Assembly (NCBI GenBank): GCA_021613375.1
Contig: CM038716.1
Span: forward strand, 682,001 to 746,000
Direction of reading: 5' to 3'
Length of the DNA stretch: 64,000 nucleotides
Source: Megaleporinus macrocephalus
Taxonomy: Eukaryota > Chordata > Actinopteri > Characiformes > Anostomidae
The notes under the pieces: model-generated
Database searches by the model: none
The model's input: only the letters and a program-made list of their open reading frames with translations
Told to the model about the DNA's origin: nothing
In this document: piece by piece, positions 24,261 to 35,659 of the stretch
How positions within the stretch are numbered: the stretch's first letter is position 1
Layout: each line of letters begins with the position of its first letter
Made by a program: the position numbers and the translations under genes

Positions 24261-24395
24261 AAATCAGAATCAGATTCTGACTTTATTTGCCAAGTATGCT
24301 CACACATACAAGGAATTTGCTTTTGGTTACAGTAGCTCACAGTGCACGATAACTGACATTACAGAATTAACAAACACACCCAACCTAGCCATCCT

Positions 24396-24428
24396 CCTAC
24401 ACACACACACACACACACATACACACAG
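24396..24428. repeat. AC microsatellite
   Basis: A short run of CA/AC dinucleotides inside the 3' UTR of the L2 element. Confidence 0.85.
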
Positions 24429-24527
24429 TGATATACACGCACAGACACACCTGTAAACTTAACATGTGCAGAGTTGTATATTAAAAGTATATTATGTATA
24501 TTATATGTATATTATGTTTTCAATCCC

Positions 24528-24617
24528 CTTTAACTGTATATGCTCGGCTGCATTGAAAATGAGGGTCATCCCTCAATGTATTTCCGAGATTAAATAAAGG
24601 TTGATTGATTGATTGAA
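24528..24617 (+). repeat. LINE/SINE 3' tail with TTGA repeats
   Basis: Words ctcggctgcattgaaaatga and tatttccgag followed by aataaaggttgattgattga. Nearly the same block occurs at 54,520-54,599, so this is a dispersed repeat whose tail is a TTGA microsatellite, as expected for a non-LTR 3' end. Confidence 0.75.
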
Positions 24618-25065
24618 AAGTATAGTGCTAAGTGCAGCAGTAAATGACAGTACAGACTGAATGAAATAGATATAAATATGAAGAACAGAAGAGTGACTGG
24701 TTGAGATAGTGGGACAGAGTGTTATAAATAAAAGTGCAGTACAGAGAACGAAGAGTGAGAGAACATCTGGATATGGATGTATGTATGTAGTAGACTGTAT
24801 CACTAATATACTAAAGTATGGTATAAACTGTAATTGCACTTTATCTTCTAGGAGCACTGGCTAAGTAATGCACTTGTACTGTATGTAGTCTTGTATTTGT
24901 TCTCTTCTCTGTAGGTGTTCCAGTCTGGCTAGGTATTGCATTGTCTTTTTTCTAGGTATCAGCACTGGCCCTGTGTTTATGGCAGTGTTTGAGTATAGAG
25001 TGGTTTGGACTTAATCCTGTTGTACTAGATAGAGATTCATACTCTAACCAACACTAAGCACTTTT

Positions 25066-25116
25066 GTAAGTCGCTCTGGATAAGAGCGTCTGCTAAATGC
25101 CATAAATGTAAATGTA
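25066..25116 (+). mobile_element. UnaL2-type 3' stem-loop (LINE or V-SINE tail)
   Basis: Contains gtcgctctggataagagcgt followed by ctgctaaatgccataaatg. The gctct/agagc pairing forms the conserved 3' hairpin that fish L2-type reverse transcriptases recognise, and many fish SINEs share it. It is in plus orientation, opposite to and inside the surrounding L2, so it marks a younger insertion. Its 5' part extends to perhaps 24,850 but no tRNA-like promoter is clear. Confidence 0.7.
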
Positions 25117-25139
25117 TCCAGAGTGTAGTGTTGTAATGT

Positions 25140-26461
25140 TCAGCTATTCATGAGTGTGATGACGTGTGGGAAGAAGCTACTTTGAAGTCTGGAGGTCTTG
25201 ATTCTAAACTGGCTAAAACACCAACCTGAGGGAAGATACTGGAACAAGGAGGGTAACTGAAGATCCTGTAGGGAGGGTAACTTCACACCGATGGTTCTCT
25301 CTGCAGACCTGATGATGCGCTGCAGTCTGTGGGTGTCGTGTTTGGTGGCTGAGCTGCCCCACTCTGTGATGGATGCGGTAAGGACAGATTCTATAGTGGC
25401 GGTGTAAAACTGCACCATGAGCTCCTTGGGCAGGTTAAACTTCCTCAGCTGACGCAGGAAGTACAGGCTCTGCTGGGCTCTCTTGATGATGGTGCTGATG
25501 TTGCATTCCCATTTCAAGTCCCTGGAGATTATTGTGCCCAGGAACTTGTAGGAGTCCACAGCCGTTACAGTACTGTTGAGGATTGTGAGTGCTGGAAGGG
25601 TTGGATGGCTTCTCCTGAAGTCCACTCTCATCTCCACTGTCTTGGCTGTGTTCAGCTCCAGGTTGTTGTGGTTACTCTAGAGGACCACCTGCTCCACAAC
25701 CCGTCTGTAGGCAGACTCGACATTGTCCTGGATGAGACCAATGACTGTCAAATCATCTGCAAACTTCAGGATTTTGACTGAGGGGTCTGTGGAGGTACAC
25801 TTATTTGTGTAGAGTGAGAAGAGCAGCGGGGAGAGAACACAGCCTTGCTGTTGCATCAACCTGTGCTGATGGTCCTGGTTCCTGAGGTGATCTTTCCCAG
25901 CCTCACCTGCTGCTCTCTGCCAGTGAGGAAGTTTGTGATCCACTGGCAGCTGGAGGCTGGTACACTGAGGTGAATCAGTTTGGTGTGTAGATGTCCAGGG
26001 ATGACTGTGTTGAAGGTGGAGCTGGAATCTAAGAGCAGAACTCTTGCATATGTACTTGGACGATCGGGGTGCTGGAGGATGTGGTGAAGTCCCATGTTCA
26101 CTGCATCGTCCACAGACCTGTTGACCCGATACGCGAACTGCAGGGGGTCTAGTTGGGGGTTGGTGATCTCCTTCAGGTGGGTGAGAACCAGCTTCTTGAA
26201 GGATTTCATAACCACACAGGTCAGTGCGACAGGTCTGTAGTCATTTAGTCCTGAGATGGTTGGCTTTTTGGGGATGGGAATTATTGTGGAACGCTTGAAG
26301 CACACTGGTACGACACACTGCTCCAGTGATTTATTGAAGATCTTGGTGAAGACAGGAGCAAGCTGGTCTGCACAGTTCCTCAGGCAGGAGGGTGACACTC
26401 CGTCTGGGTCTGGTGCCTTCCTCACTCTTTGTTTTTTGAAGTCAGTGCACATCTGCTTCAC
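25140..26461 (-). pseudogene. L2 reverse transcriptase, broken
   Basis: Read from 26,461 down. Blocks seen are KAPDPDGVSPSCLRNCADQL, then [55 protein letters not shown] and, in another frame, LSPLLFSLY with KFADDLTVIGLI, then YKFLGTIISRDLKWE. The FADD catalytic motif survives, but motif A reads LDSSSTFN and at least two frame changes separate the blocks (near 25,900 and 25,650), so no active enzyme is encoded. Confidence 0.88.
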
Positions 26462-26854
26462 AGATCTTCAGGGCAGGCTGAATGGGTGGCTGAGAGTCAG
26501 AAGGGTGTTGTGATGTTGTATTGTATATAGCTAGGCTTCACTAAACCTACAGTAGAATGTGTTTAGGTAGTCAGCCATTGTCTGGTTGGGGGGTCGTTGA
26601 TTTTTTTTTAACGAAAGAGGAGAGCCTGAAGACCAAGCTGTAGCTATCTGTAGGCTTTCAGATTCCCAGATATATAATGTCCACTCACATATCCAAATAC
26701 ATCATCTTAAAGTATTTGCCGCCCCTGCTATCTGCCCCTCACTGCCTGTGGCAGATTTATATGAAAATTATGTGGCATGTCCATTAAACAACGTACATTT
26801 CAAAAACCCTGCATTAAGAAAGACAACTTATATAGCAAATTACTTGCAATGATA

Positions 26855-26944
26855 TGTTGTAATGCAGTAATTTGACAATGGAGGTCAAGAATGGGCTGCT
26901 ACCTAGTGTCTATCTGTAAGTTTCAGTTTCTTTCTGAATAAACA
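26855..26944 (+). repeat. copia 5' LTR (very short)
   Basis: About 90 bases starting TGTTGTAATG and ending near AAACA that align with 35,562-35,659: shared words include tttgaca, caagaatg, ctgtaa, tttc and gttctgaa-type ends. It directly precedes the copia gag remnant. Confidence 0.7.
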
Positions 26945-27002
26945 CATAAAACTTGGATATGGGCCCAGTAATGTAATGCAGCTTAAAACTGGAACATGAA
27001 AT

Positions 27003-27480
27003 TTGTGTGATATAAACGATGTTGTGGGATTCACAATGGAAGATAAGCTGTTTACTAAGAAGCTGAGTGAACCAGAGAACTGGACAACATGGAAATTTCA
27101 AATGGAGCATCTACTGAAAGCTGAAGGACTGTGGGGCATGGTAATGGAAATTGACAACTTACCAGCAGATGCCAATGCACAGGCACAAGCTGAATTCACA
27201 AAACAGAAAGAAAAGGCATCTTCTGTGTTGGTACTGAATGTAACTACGCCCCAGTTGTACCTAATTACAAGCTGCCAGACTTCTAAAGAAGCGTGGGACA
27301 CTCTAAAAGGAGCTAATTGACAAACTAGGAGCTATATGCTGTAATGGAGAATGAAGACCAGATGTATCACTGCTAGGTAGCCTGCCACCAAGCTATGCAA
27401 CAGTTGTCACTGCACTACAGACAAAGATGGACAATTTGACTCCAACAGATCTAAATGGAAATGCTGTGGAAGAAAGGACA
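27003..27480 (+). pseudogene. copia gag remnant
   Basis: Peptide MEDKLFTKKLSEPENWTTWK then EHLLKAEGLWGMV and TSKEAWDTLKG is the conserved copia Gag N-terminal region. A stop follows at 27,318; later, in another frame, SLLGSLPPSYATVVTAL and ERTFKCGQK mark the region just before the zinc knuckle. It is cut by the L1. Confidence 0.82.
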
Positions 27481-27663
27481 TTTAAGTGTGGACAAAAGGG
27501 GGCGCTAGTGAGCAGCAATGGAGTAGTTTGTGTTTGTTTTCTGCTCCGCGATTTTGCGTAATAAAATCTACATTTCGGCAATATATCTCATTTTTTCCTC
27601 AACGACGTGAATGAGCAGTGCATTTGGTATTGTCTACGCTGGTTTGAGTGAATAAACTGAAAT

Positions 27664-27870
27664 ATGCCGCCAAAGCCTGCTAAACAGAAGCCCGCCGAGG
27701 TTCGTGGCCATTCTGAAATGGAGGATCTCTCTCCTGAAGAAAAAGCAGACAAGGCCACGGGCTCTGAAACACCACCAGCTTGGGCCAAGTGTTTAATGGA
27801 TGGGCAAAATGACATGCTATTGAATAAAAGTTTCCATTTTCCTAGTCGTTATTTTGACTTTCCCTGTTAA
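27664..27870 (+). pseudogene. L1 ORF1 remnant
   Basis: Starts MPPKPAKQKPAEVRGHSE and runs about 50 codons to a WAKCLMDGQNDML block typical of the N-terminus of fish L1 ORF1, then departs into non-matching sequence and a stop. The coiled-coil, RRM and C-terminal domains are absent, indicating an internal deletion of most of ORF1. Confidence 0.6.
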
Positions 27871-29206
27871 GTTCCGCTATACTAGGTGTCATGTTTTTTG
27901 TGATAATGTTACTTATCAACATAGTGTATTTTTAAACTTTGAGATTCGGCCTATTGTTTTCTTCAGAACTGTATCCTTGGGGAAATTTTGATTGTGTACA
28001 AAGTTGGACTTAGCCGCTTATATGTATGTAGTTCGCTGTATACACGCTGATCGCGGGGTGGATTAGAAGATTAGAAGTTTTTTTCGTTGTTTTTCTTTTA
28101 CGGAGTTGAGATGTTTAGCTGTTTCGCGGTTCTCAGCAGTTTGGGATTTTTTCGGTGCCTCCAATGCGAGGCGAGCTGATTGGGTGGGGGGGCGGGGAAG
28201 GGGATGTTAGTTTTTTTGAATGTGACGAGTTTTTTTTGTCTGTTTGGTCCCTAGGCGAGTTAATGACTTTCACTGTACACTATGGCTTACAAGAATGATT
28301 CCAGTTCTAGTGGCATCTCCATAGCTTCTTGGAATGTTAAGGGATTGGGCCATCCAATTAAACGTGGGCGAGTGTTCTCTCATCTTAAATCACCAAAGGC
28401 GGATATAATTTTCCTTCAGGAGACACACATCTCTCCAACTCATCAGTCAAAACTTAGGGTCAATTGGATATCCCAAGTCTATCAAGCACCCTTCTCATCT
28501 AAAGCCAGGGGTGTTGCCATCCTTTTTAAAAAGAACATACAGTTTCGGATGGAGACAATGAAAGCAGATCCACATGGTAGATTTATGATATCAGGATATA
28601 TAAACTCTTTTCCTATAACATTAGTGAATATTTACGCTCCTAATTTTGATGATCCTGCTTTCTTTCGCAAGGTTTTTGCTCTTATCCCTGACACATCTCC
28701 TGTTATTATAGGAGGTGATTTTAACTGTGTTCTGGATCCTTATATGGACAAACTCTCCTCAAAACCACCCTCTGTCTCGGCTTCAGTCCAAGTTTTAAAT
28801 AATCTGGTTAAAATGAGGAACATGGTTGATATATGGAGGTTGCAGCATCCAACAGCTAGAGATTATTAATTTTATTCTCATGTACATAAATCCTACACTA
28901 GGATCGCTCATTTTTTAATTTCTTCAGAATTAATATCTAAAGTGGCCAACACTAAATATCACAATATACTGATTTCAGATCATAGCCCACTCACGCTTCA
29001 TCTCTCGGATATTGTTCCCAAACAGACTTATCATTTACTCTCGCTTGCTAACAGATCCAAAGTTTATAACATACATTAATTCAAAGCTGGATGACTTTTT
29101 GGCTTTTAATGATACAAGTGACGTGTCAGACTCCCTACTTTGGGAGACATTTAAAGCCGTTATGTGAGGCGATATTTTAGCAATTGAATCTTTTAAGAAA
29201 AAAGAG

Positions 29207-31051
29207 ATGAATAAAAGGTTGGAGGAAATAGAGAACATGCTTCCAATACTTGAACAGACCTACAGGAATTCTTTCAGGCAGTCTGACTACAACAAAATAT
29301 TGCTTCTTAAACATGAATATAACTCCATTCTGAGTAAGCGAGCTGAGTCTATAATGCTCAAATTGAAACAAAAGTATTTTGAACTTGGTGATAAACCTGA
29401 ACGTTTACTGGCCAGACAATTAAAAGGTGTTTTAGCGAATCAGGCAATATATAAATTAAAGTCAAAAAGTGGCAGTCTTATTACAGATCCAAAAGGTATA
29501 AATGCTTGTTTTAAAGAGTTTTACTCTGATCTTTATTCTAGCAAGTTTGCAGCTTCAGATAGTGATCTGGATAATTTCTTAGACAATTTGGACTTTCCTA
29601 AACTTTCAGACGTTGTGAGGAACACACTTGATTCCCCATTTACAGAGGCGGATGTTCTTCGGGCAATTAAATCATTTCCATCTGGTAAGGCTGCTGGCCT
29701 TACCAGGAAGTTAAGCCAGGATCAGAATCTCACCAGGAAGTTAAGCCTGCTGGGCCTCAACACCCCCCTGTGCAACTGGATCCTGGACTTCCTGACAGGG
29801 AGGCCCCAGTTAGTCCGGTTCGGGAACAGCAGCTCCAGCACCATCACCATGAACACTGGGGCACCCCAGGTGTCCTGCCTCAATGACTACCGTCCCGTAG
29901 CTGTCACGCCCATCATCATGAAGTGCTTCGAGAGGCTAGTCATGAGGAACATCAAGACCCAACTGCCCTCTTCATTGGACCCCCTGCAATTCGCATATCA
30001 TCCCAACCGATCCACGGACGATGCCATCACCACCACCGTTCATCTCTCCCTTACCCACCTGGAGAAGAAGGACACCTACGTCAGAATGCTGTTCATAGAC
30101 TTCAGTTCAGCATTCAACACCATCATCCCACAGAATCTCACCAGGAAGTTAAGCCTGCTGGGCCTCAACACCCCCCTATGCAACTGGATCCTGGACTTCC
30201 TGACAGGGAGGCCCCAGTTAGTCCGGTTCGAGGACAGCAGCTCCAGCACCATCACCATGAACACTGGGGCACCCCAGGGCAGTGTACTGAGTCCTCTGTT
30301 GTTCACCCTGCTGACTCATGACTGTGTTGCGAAACACAGTTCTAACAGCATCATAAAGTTCGCCGATGATACAACTGTGCTGGGTCTCATCAGCAAAGGC
30401 GACGAGTCAGCATACAGGGAGGAGGTACAGCAGCTGACAGACTGGTGTACAGTCAACAACCTTCACTGGAATGTAGAGAAGACCAAGGAAATGGTTGTTG
30501 ACTTCAGGAAATCAAGACCGGACCACTCTCCGCTTAACATCAACGGCTCCTCTGTGGAGATCGTTAAGAGCACCAAGTTCCTTGGTGTCCACCTAGCGGA
30601 GAACCTCACCTGGTCCCTGAACACCAGCTCTACAGCCAAGAAAGCCCAGCAGCGTCTCTACTTCCTCCGGAAGCTGAGAAAGGCCCGTCTCCCTCCACCC
30701 ATCCTCACCCTCTTCTATAGGGGAACCATAGAGAGCATCCTAAGCAGCTGCATCACTGCTTGGTTTGGGACCTGCACAGCCTCTGACCGCAAGTCCCTCC
30801 AACGCATTGTGAGGACAGCTGAGAGAATCATCGGAGTCTCTCTCCCCTCTGTCTTGGACATTTACTGCACCCGCTGCATCCGCAAAGCAACCAGCATTGT
30901 GGATGACCCCACCCACCCTTCACACAGACTGTTCTCCCTCCTGCCATCAGGAAGAAGGTACCGCAGCGTCCGGTCCAACACGACCAGACTCTGCAACAGC
31001 TTCTTCCCCCAAGCCATCAGACTTCTCAACACAACTCAACATCTGAACTGA
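29207..31051 (+). pseudogene. 614-codon chimeric L1-L2 open frame
   Basis: An uninterrupted frame whose first about 165 codons are L1 ORF2 linker ([11 protein letters not shown] type, ending FPSGKAAGL) and whose remainder is L2 [95 protein letters not shown]. The fusion arose because the L2 landed in frame. A segment with [20 protein letters not shown] appears twice (29,727-29,870 and 30,133-30,280). Confidence 0.85.
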
Positions 31052-31365
31052 TATCTTCTCCAACCATTTACCCCAGATAAAAAAAAGGGAAGCATTTTTG
31101 CACAAAGCATTGCACTAATAACTTACTACCTCACTGGACTCTATTTATTACACATTGCACAATTTGCACACAACCAGCAATTATTTATTATTCTCTGTCT
31201 GTACTGTGTTGTGTTGTCTGTCCGTACTTGTTTGTTTGTGTTGCACTTGTGTCTGTATGCACTGTCTATGTTGCACCATGGTCCTGGAGGAACGTTGTTT
31301 CGTTTCACTGTGTACTCTGTATGTAGTTGAAATGACAATAAAAACCCACTTGACTTGACTTGACT
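29700..31365 (+). mobile_element. L2 LINE inserted in the L1
   Basis: 5'-truncated L2 in plus orientation, flanked by TGGCC on both sides (29,695-29,699 and 31,366-31,370). The 3' end is a TTGAC repeat (ttgacttgacttgactt), typical of this L2 family. Removing it restores the L1 reading SGKAAG-PDGFGGEF. It carries an internal rearrangement in which a piece of the RT thumb region is duplicated ahead of the NDYRPV block. Confidence 0.88.
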
Positions 31366-33763
31366 TGGCCCTGATGGGTTTGGTGGTGAGTTTTTTATAA
31401 AACGTTTTCTGCAAAACTTGCCCCTTTGATTCTGAGAATGTTAACCAATTCCTTGGCGAATAAAAAACTTCCTAATTCACTATATGAGGCAAATATATGC
31501 CTTATCTTAAAGAAAGAGAAGGATGATACTGACCCAGCTTCCTTTAGACCTATCTCCCTATTAAATTTTGACCAAAAAATATTCTCCAAGATCTTAGCAT
31601 GTAGATTGGCAACACATATTTCAGAAATTATACATCTGGACCAAACTGGATTTATACCAAATAGATTTTCATTTTCTAATGTCCGGCTTCTGCTCAATAT
31701 TTTATATTCAACTCGCAATGTAAAAAATGCTGAAGCCATAATTTCATTAGGTGCTCAAAAGGCATTCGATCAAATTGAATGGCCATATATGTTCAGTATC
31801 CTCAATCGATTTGGAGAATTTTTCATTACTTGTGTCAAGATGCTGTATCTCTCACCAACCTCATCTATTTTAACCAATGGTGACCGGTCACCCCCATTTG
31901 AACTACACAGAGGGGTGAGACAAGGAGACCCTTTGTCTCCCTTACTCTTCAATATTGCTCTGGAGCCACTAGCCATTGGAATAAGGAATCATCCACAAAT
32001 ACACGGCATTACATTTGGGAATGTAGAGTGTTTAGTCAGTCTCTATGCTGATGACTTATTACTGTATATTTCAGATCCAGCCATGTCCGTTCCTAATCTA
32101 TTAAACTATATTAATTTGTTTGGTAAATTATCCAGATATACCATAAATTGGACAAAAAGTGAGTTTTTGCCTTTGACTGGAAGCGTGGATCCACTCTTCT
32201 TAAATACACTGCTTTTTAAAGTGGTTGATGAATATTTTACATATCTTGGTATTAAAGTGCCAAGAAATCCCAAATTATTGTTTAAGTTAAATTTTTTGAG
32301 CAATGTAGATAAACTTAAGGCAGACATTGAACGATGGCGTTTACTTCCATTGTCCATGTTAGGCCGAGTTAACGCAATTAAAATGGTGATACTGCCAAAA
32401 TTTATGTACATGTTTCAGAATATCCCAATTTCTCTGCCGGCTACATTTTTTAACAAATTAGATTCAATCATTCTACAATTCGTATGGGGTTATAAAACTG
32501 CACGTGTATACAAACTGCACTTACAAAAGCCCTCTACAGCAGGAGGTTTGGCTCTTCCAGTTTTCAGACACTACTATTGGGCTGCAAATGCTAGAGTGCT
32601 TATGTTTTGGACACTGAGTTCTTCATGTAATTCAGTTTTAAAGACTACGCCATGTTGGGTGAATTTGGAGTCTACATCAGTCTCAGGATCATCTTTGTCA
32701 GTTTTCTTATTTTCATACATAAAGTCTCCTGCGGATCTGGCTGGTAATAATTTTGTATTAATAAACTGCCTAAGGATTTTGAAGCAAATTAAAGATTTCC
32801 TCAAAGTTTCTGCAACTTCCATTTATACACCTCTTTTCCATAATCATCTTTTTCTACCTTCTACTATGGATCATGCATTTTCTATCTGGGCTGAAAAGGG
32901 GTTGTGTTGTATTAGAGATCTATATAGAGAGAATAAATTTGGTTTGTTTGCTCAGTTGAGAGATAAGTATAACCTTCCTCATATGCATTTCTTTTGTTAT
33001 TTGCAAGTAAGACATTATGTACAAAAAAGCATCCCAAATTACATCTGCAAACCAACAGACCACCTCTTTTTTGAATTTTTCCTTATTAATCCATATTCCC
33101 CGCACTTAATATCTAAGTTTGCCTCAATTTTATTTTCCCCTCCGGATACTGACCGTTTCAGAGAAGCATGGGCAGTTGAGATCGGCAGCACATTGTCCAG
33201 TGAGGTGTGGGAGGAGAGTCTGTCCAGAATTTCATAATGCTCAAGTAATTTAAGGTACAGGTTGATACAATTTAAGGTCCTATACAGACTCCATTACTCA
33301 AAAACCAAACTGCACAAGATCTATGGAACAGTATCTCCACTCTTTGATAAATGTAAAATTGCAGATGGTACTCTGGCTCATCTGTTCTGGTTCTGTCCAG
33401 CCTTGCATGGTTTTTGGTCCAATATATTTGCCTTTCTTTCCAATTTATTTGACACGTGTGTCTCCTGATCCTGTCATTGCAATTTGTGGCTATTCAGAGT
33501 CTATAGAGGATTTCCCTCGAAATCAGCAACAGGTTCTATTGACCAGTATGGTTGCAGCCAAAAAGATAATTCTTCTAAATTGGAAATTATCCTCCGCTCC
33601 CTGTTTTTTTTTAATTGACTTATTTTTATTTATTTTCATTTAGATATATGGAGTTGGATGGGGAGGGTTTAGAATGTGTGTTGTTGTGCTTTTGTTTCTG
33701 TAGTGTGTGATGTTTAAAATGCAAAAGTTTAAATAAAATATTTTTTAAAAAGTGTGGACAAAA

Positions 33764-35316
33764 AGTCACAAGACTGAGAACAGACAATACACATCCGAAG
33801 AGTTTAAAGAATACTTGAAAGCTCAAGGCATCCACTATGACATCCATCTGTAACCCATGGAAACAGAAATTGGAAATTTCTTGTTCAGAGAGTAAGACTA
33901 CCATGAATACAGATGAGGGGAGCACCAGTGGTGAGACAACTGTTAATGAAGCTGCATAAGAAGGTGGCAGAATCAGAAAGCCTCCAAAGAGGTATGGATA
34001 TGATTATTTGCTGACATAGTGACTTTGATAATTTTGCTAATGTATGTTGTGTAACAGAATCAAGCCCTTTAAAGGAAGCAATGATGAGTCCTAAGGCAAA
34101 AGAATTTAATTAAGTGGCTGACGGAGTATGAGTGGCTGCTTGAAAATGAAACCTGGGACTTACCTAGGATTTACCAAGAGATCAAAAGGCCATAGGATCA
34201 AGATGGGTGTTCAAAGTCAACCATCTTAGAGACTGTCAAGTGAAGAGATACATGTGCAGGCTTGTCACTAAGGGCTACTCACAGAAGTATGGTGCTGACT
34301 ATGATGAAACCTTTTCACCCGTAATACGATTCAGTTCAATTTGTACATTGCTTTCCTTTGCTATTCAGAATAACCTACATGTTCACCAGATGGATATCGT
34401 TACTGCATTGCTAAATCGACATCTGGAGGAGAAAATCCACATGGAGTAATCAGAGGGGTATGTCAAACCAGACCAGAAACACTTAGCCCTTGCTGCTGGA
34501 GTGAGAGCTCATGATGGATACTGGATTTAAACAGAGCACATCAGATACCTGTGTGTTCATGAGATCTTTACAGGAACTAGCTGTGTATGCTAATGATCTG
34601 ATTCTAATTACAGAATCAATAGAAAGCATGAATGAGTTGAAAGTTGCTCTAAAAGAAGCGCTACATGATGAAAGACATGGGTGAGCTGTCCTACTATTAT
34701 CCAAGACAATACAAAGAACTGTGTATTTCTTCACCAGAAGCATTACACTGAAGCATTTGTTCAGAAATATGGAATGGATAAAGCCAATTCAGTTACAACC
34801 CCAGCTGACGCAAATGTAAAGTTAAAAAGAAATGATGGCGTCAGTAAGCCAGTGAACCCAAGTACCTAGCTGTTCATTGTAGGAAATCTGCTGTATGCTG
34901 CAGCGGCCACAGTAGGTGTTATGTCAAATTTCAATGCAGATCCAAATACTACACATCTGCCTGGTGTGAAAACTTTCAATAAAATTCGTTACCTGAAAGG
35001 CACCATGAACTTTGCTCTCAAGTATGTGCAGTCATGAGAGTCTGGAACTTGAGTCGCTAAGTAAATACACCACTCTTAGCCAAGCAGCCCAGCAATATAC
35101 CTGGTTTATACGACAACTGAGTGATCCCGGATGGATGCTTCGCCTAGCGTGATCCTGGAAGACAACCAAGGAGCTATTGCCATCGCAAAGAATACAGTTG
35201 ATCATTTAAAGATAAAGTACATAGACATCTGTTACCACTACATTCGTGAATGTGTGGAGAATGGACAAATTCAAGTGCGATATTGCAAAGCAGTTAGCAA
35301 AGCAAATGTATCGTTC
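33764..35316 (+). pseudogene. copia integrase, reverse transcriptase and RNase H remnants
   Basis: Integrase core remnant near 33,765-33,850 (LRTDN then SEEFKEYLKAQGIHYDIHL). RT near 34,200-34,450 includes RLVTKGYSQKYGADYDETFS and FAIQNNLHVHQMDIVTALLN, the copia motif A region. RNase H near 35,131-35,316 includes LEDNQGAIAIAKN and KYIDICYHYIRE. Frames change repeatedly and stops interrupt, so this is a fossil. Confidence 0.85.
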
Positions 35317-35561
35317 TGAGTATCTTAGGAGAGAGACTGGACTTTGCGCTGTGTGATTCTGTTAAGGTGTACAGTTTAGTATTGAATAGCCTACGTTAAG
35401 AAACTGTAAGCAAGGTAATATATGTGTATATATGTAGCAAAAAGAAAATGGATCTTGCTAGTTTGAGTTAATAGGACTTAGTGTCTCAAAAGTGTTTTAA
35501 AAAATTCTCCTAAGTGATATAATATAAAAAAAGTCTTAATATTATTGTAAAGCTGTGGAAG

Positions 35562-35659
35562 TGTTGTAATACAGTTATTTGACAGTAAAGATCAAGAATG
35601 TGAAGTGCTGCCACCTACTGTCTCTCTGTAAATTTCGGTTTCGTTCTGAAGAAACTTCA
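35562..35659 (+). repeat. copia 3' LTR (very short)
   Basis: About 98 bases from TGTTGTAATACAG to gaaacttca, aligned to the 5' LTR. A purine-rich tract (aggagagagactgga, near 35,328) sits some 220 bases upstream, so the true LTR may extend further left than the shared part. Confidence 0.65.

Larger units (their letters stand above)
24261..26640 (-). mobile_element. L2 LINE (5'-truncated, with inserts in its 3' part)
   Basis: Minus-strand L2-clade retrotransposon. Its 3' end at 24,261 carries the typical fish L2 tail (plus strand aatcagattctgactttatt tgcc). The RT region lies at 25,140-26,461. Near 24,528-24,617 and about 24,850-25,120 it contains sequence from other LINE/SINE 3' ends, so at least one later insertion lies in its 3' UTR. 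The 5' endonuclease region is missing. Confidence 0.85.
28282..33236 (+). pseudogene. L1 ORF2 (endonuclease and reverse transcriptase), broken and split
   Basis: The endonuclease starts SIASWNVKGLGHPIKRGRV with ADIIFLQETH and GGDFNCVLDP. A TAA interrupts it at 28,867-28,869; the expected SRID is TRIA, so a catalytic Asp is lost, while ISDHSPL is kept. The frame shifts again near 29,035. The L2 insertion then separates SGKAAG from PDGFGGEFF. The RT resumes at 31,372 with FRPISLLN, RGVRQGDPLSPLLFNIALEP and YADDLLLYI. Motif A reads SLGAQKAFDQ where LDAEKAFD is normal, so the first catalytic Asp is Gly. It is not functional. Confidence 0.9.
27498..33749 (+). mobile_element. L1-clade LINE, near full length, inserted into copia
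   Basis: The 5' end starts GGGGGCGCT, and the 3' end has AATAAA and an A-rich tail. The 14-base duplication AAGTGTGGACAAAA lies at 27,484-27,497 and 33,750-33,763. ORF1 keeps only its start; ORF2 has endonuclease and RT. An L2 insertion (29,700-31,365) splits ORF2. Without the L2 the L1 is about 4.6 kb, shorter than a complete element because of the ORF1 deletion. It resembles fish L1 (Swimmer-like) elements. Confidence 0.9.
26855..35659 (+). mobile_element. Ty1/copia retrotransposon interrupted by an L1
   Basis: Between two short related LTRs lie, in order, a copia gag remnant (27,003-27,480), an L1 insertion (27,498-33,749), then integrase, RT and RNase H remnants (33,764-35,316). The protease and most of the integrase are missing because gag sequence near a KCGQK zinc-knuckle start meets the TDN part of the integrase. 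Very short LTRs fit GalEa-like copia elements of fish, an inference. All reading frames are decayed. Confidence 0.82.
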
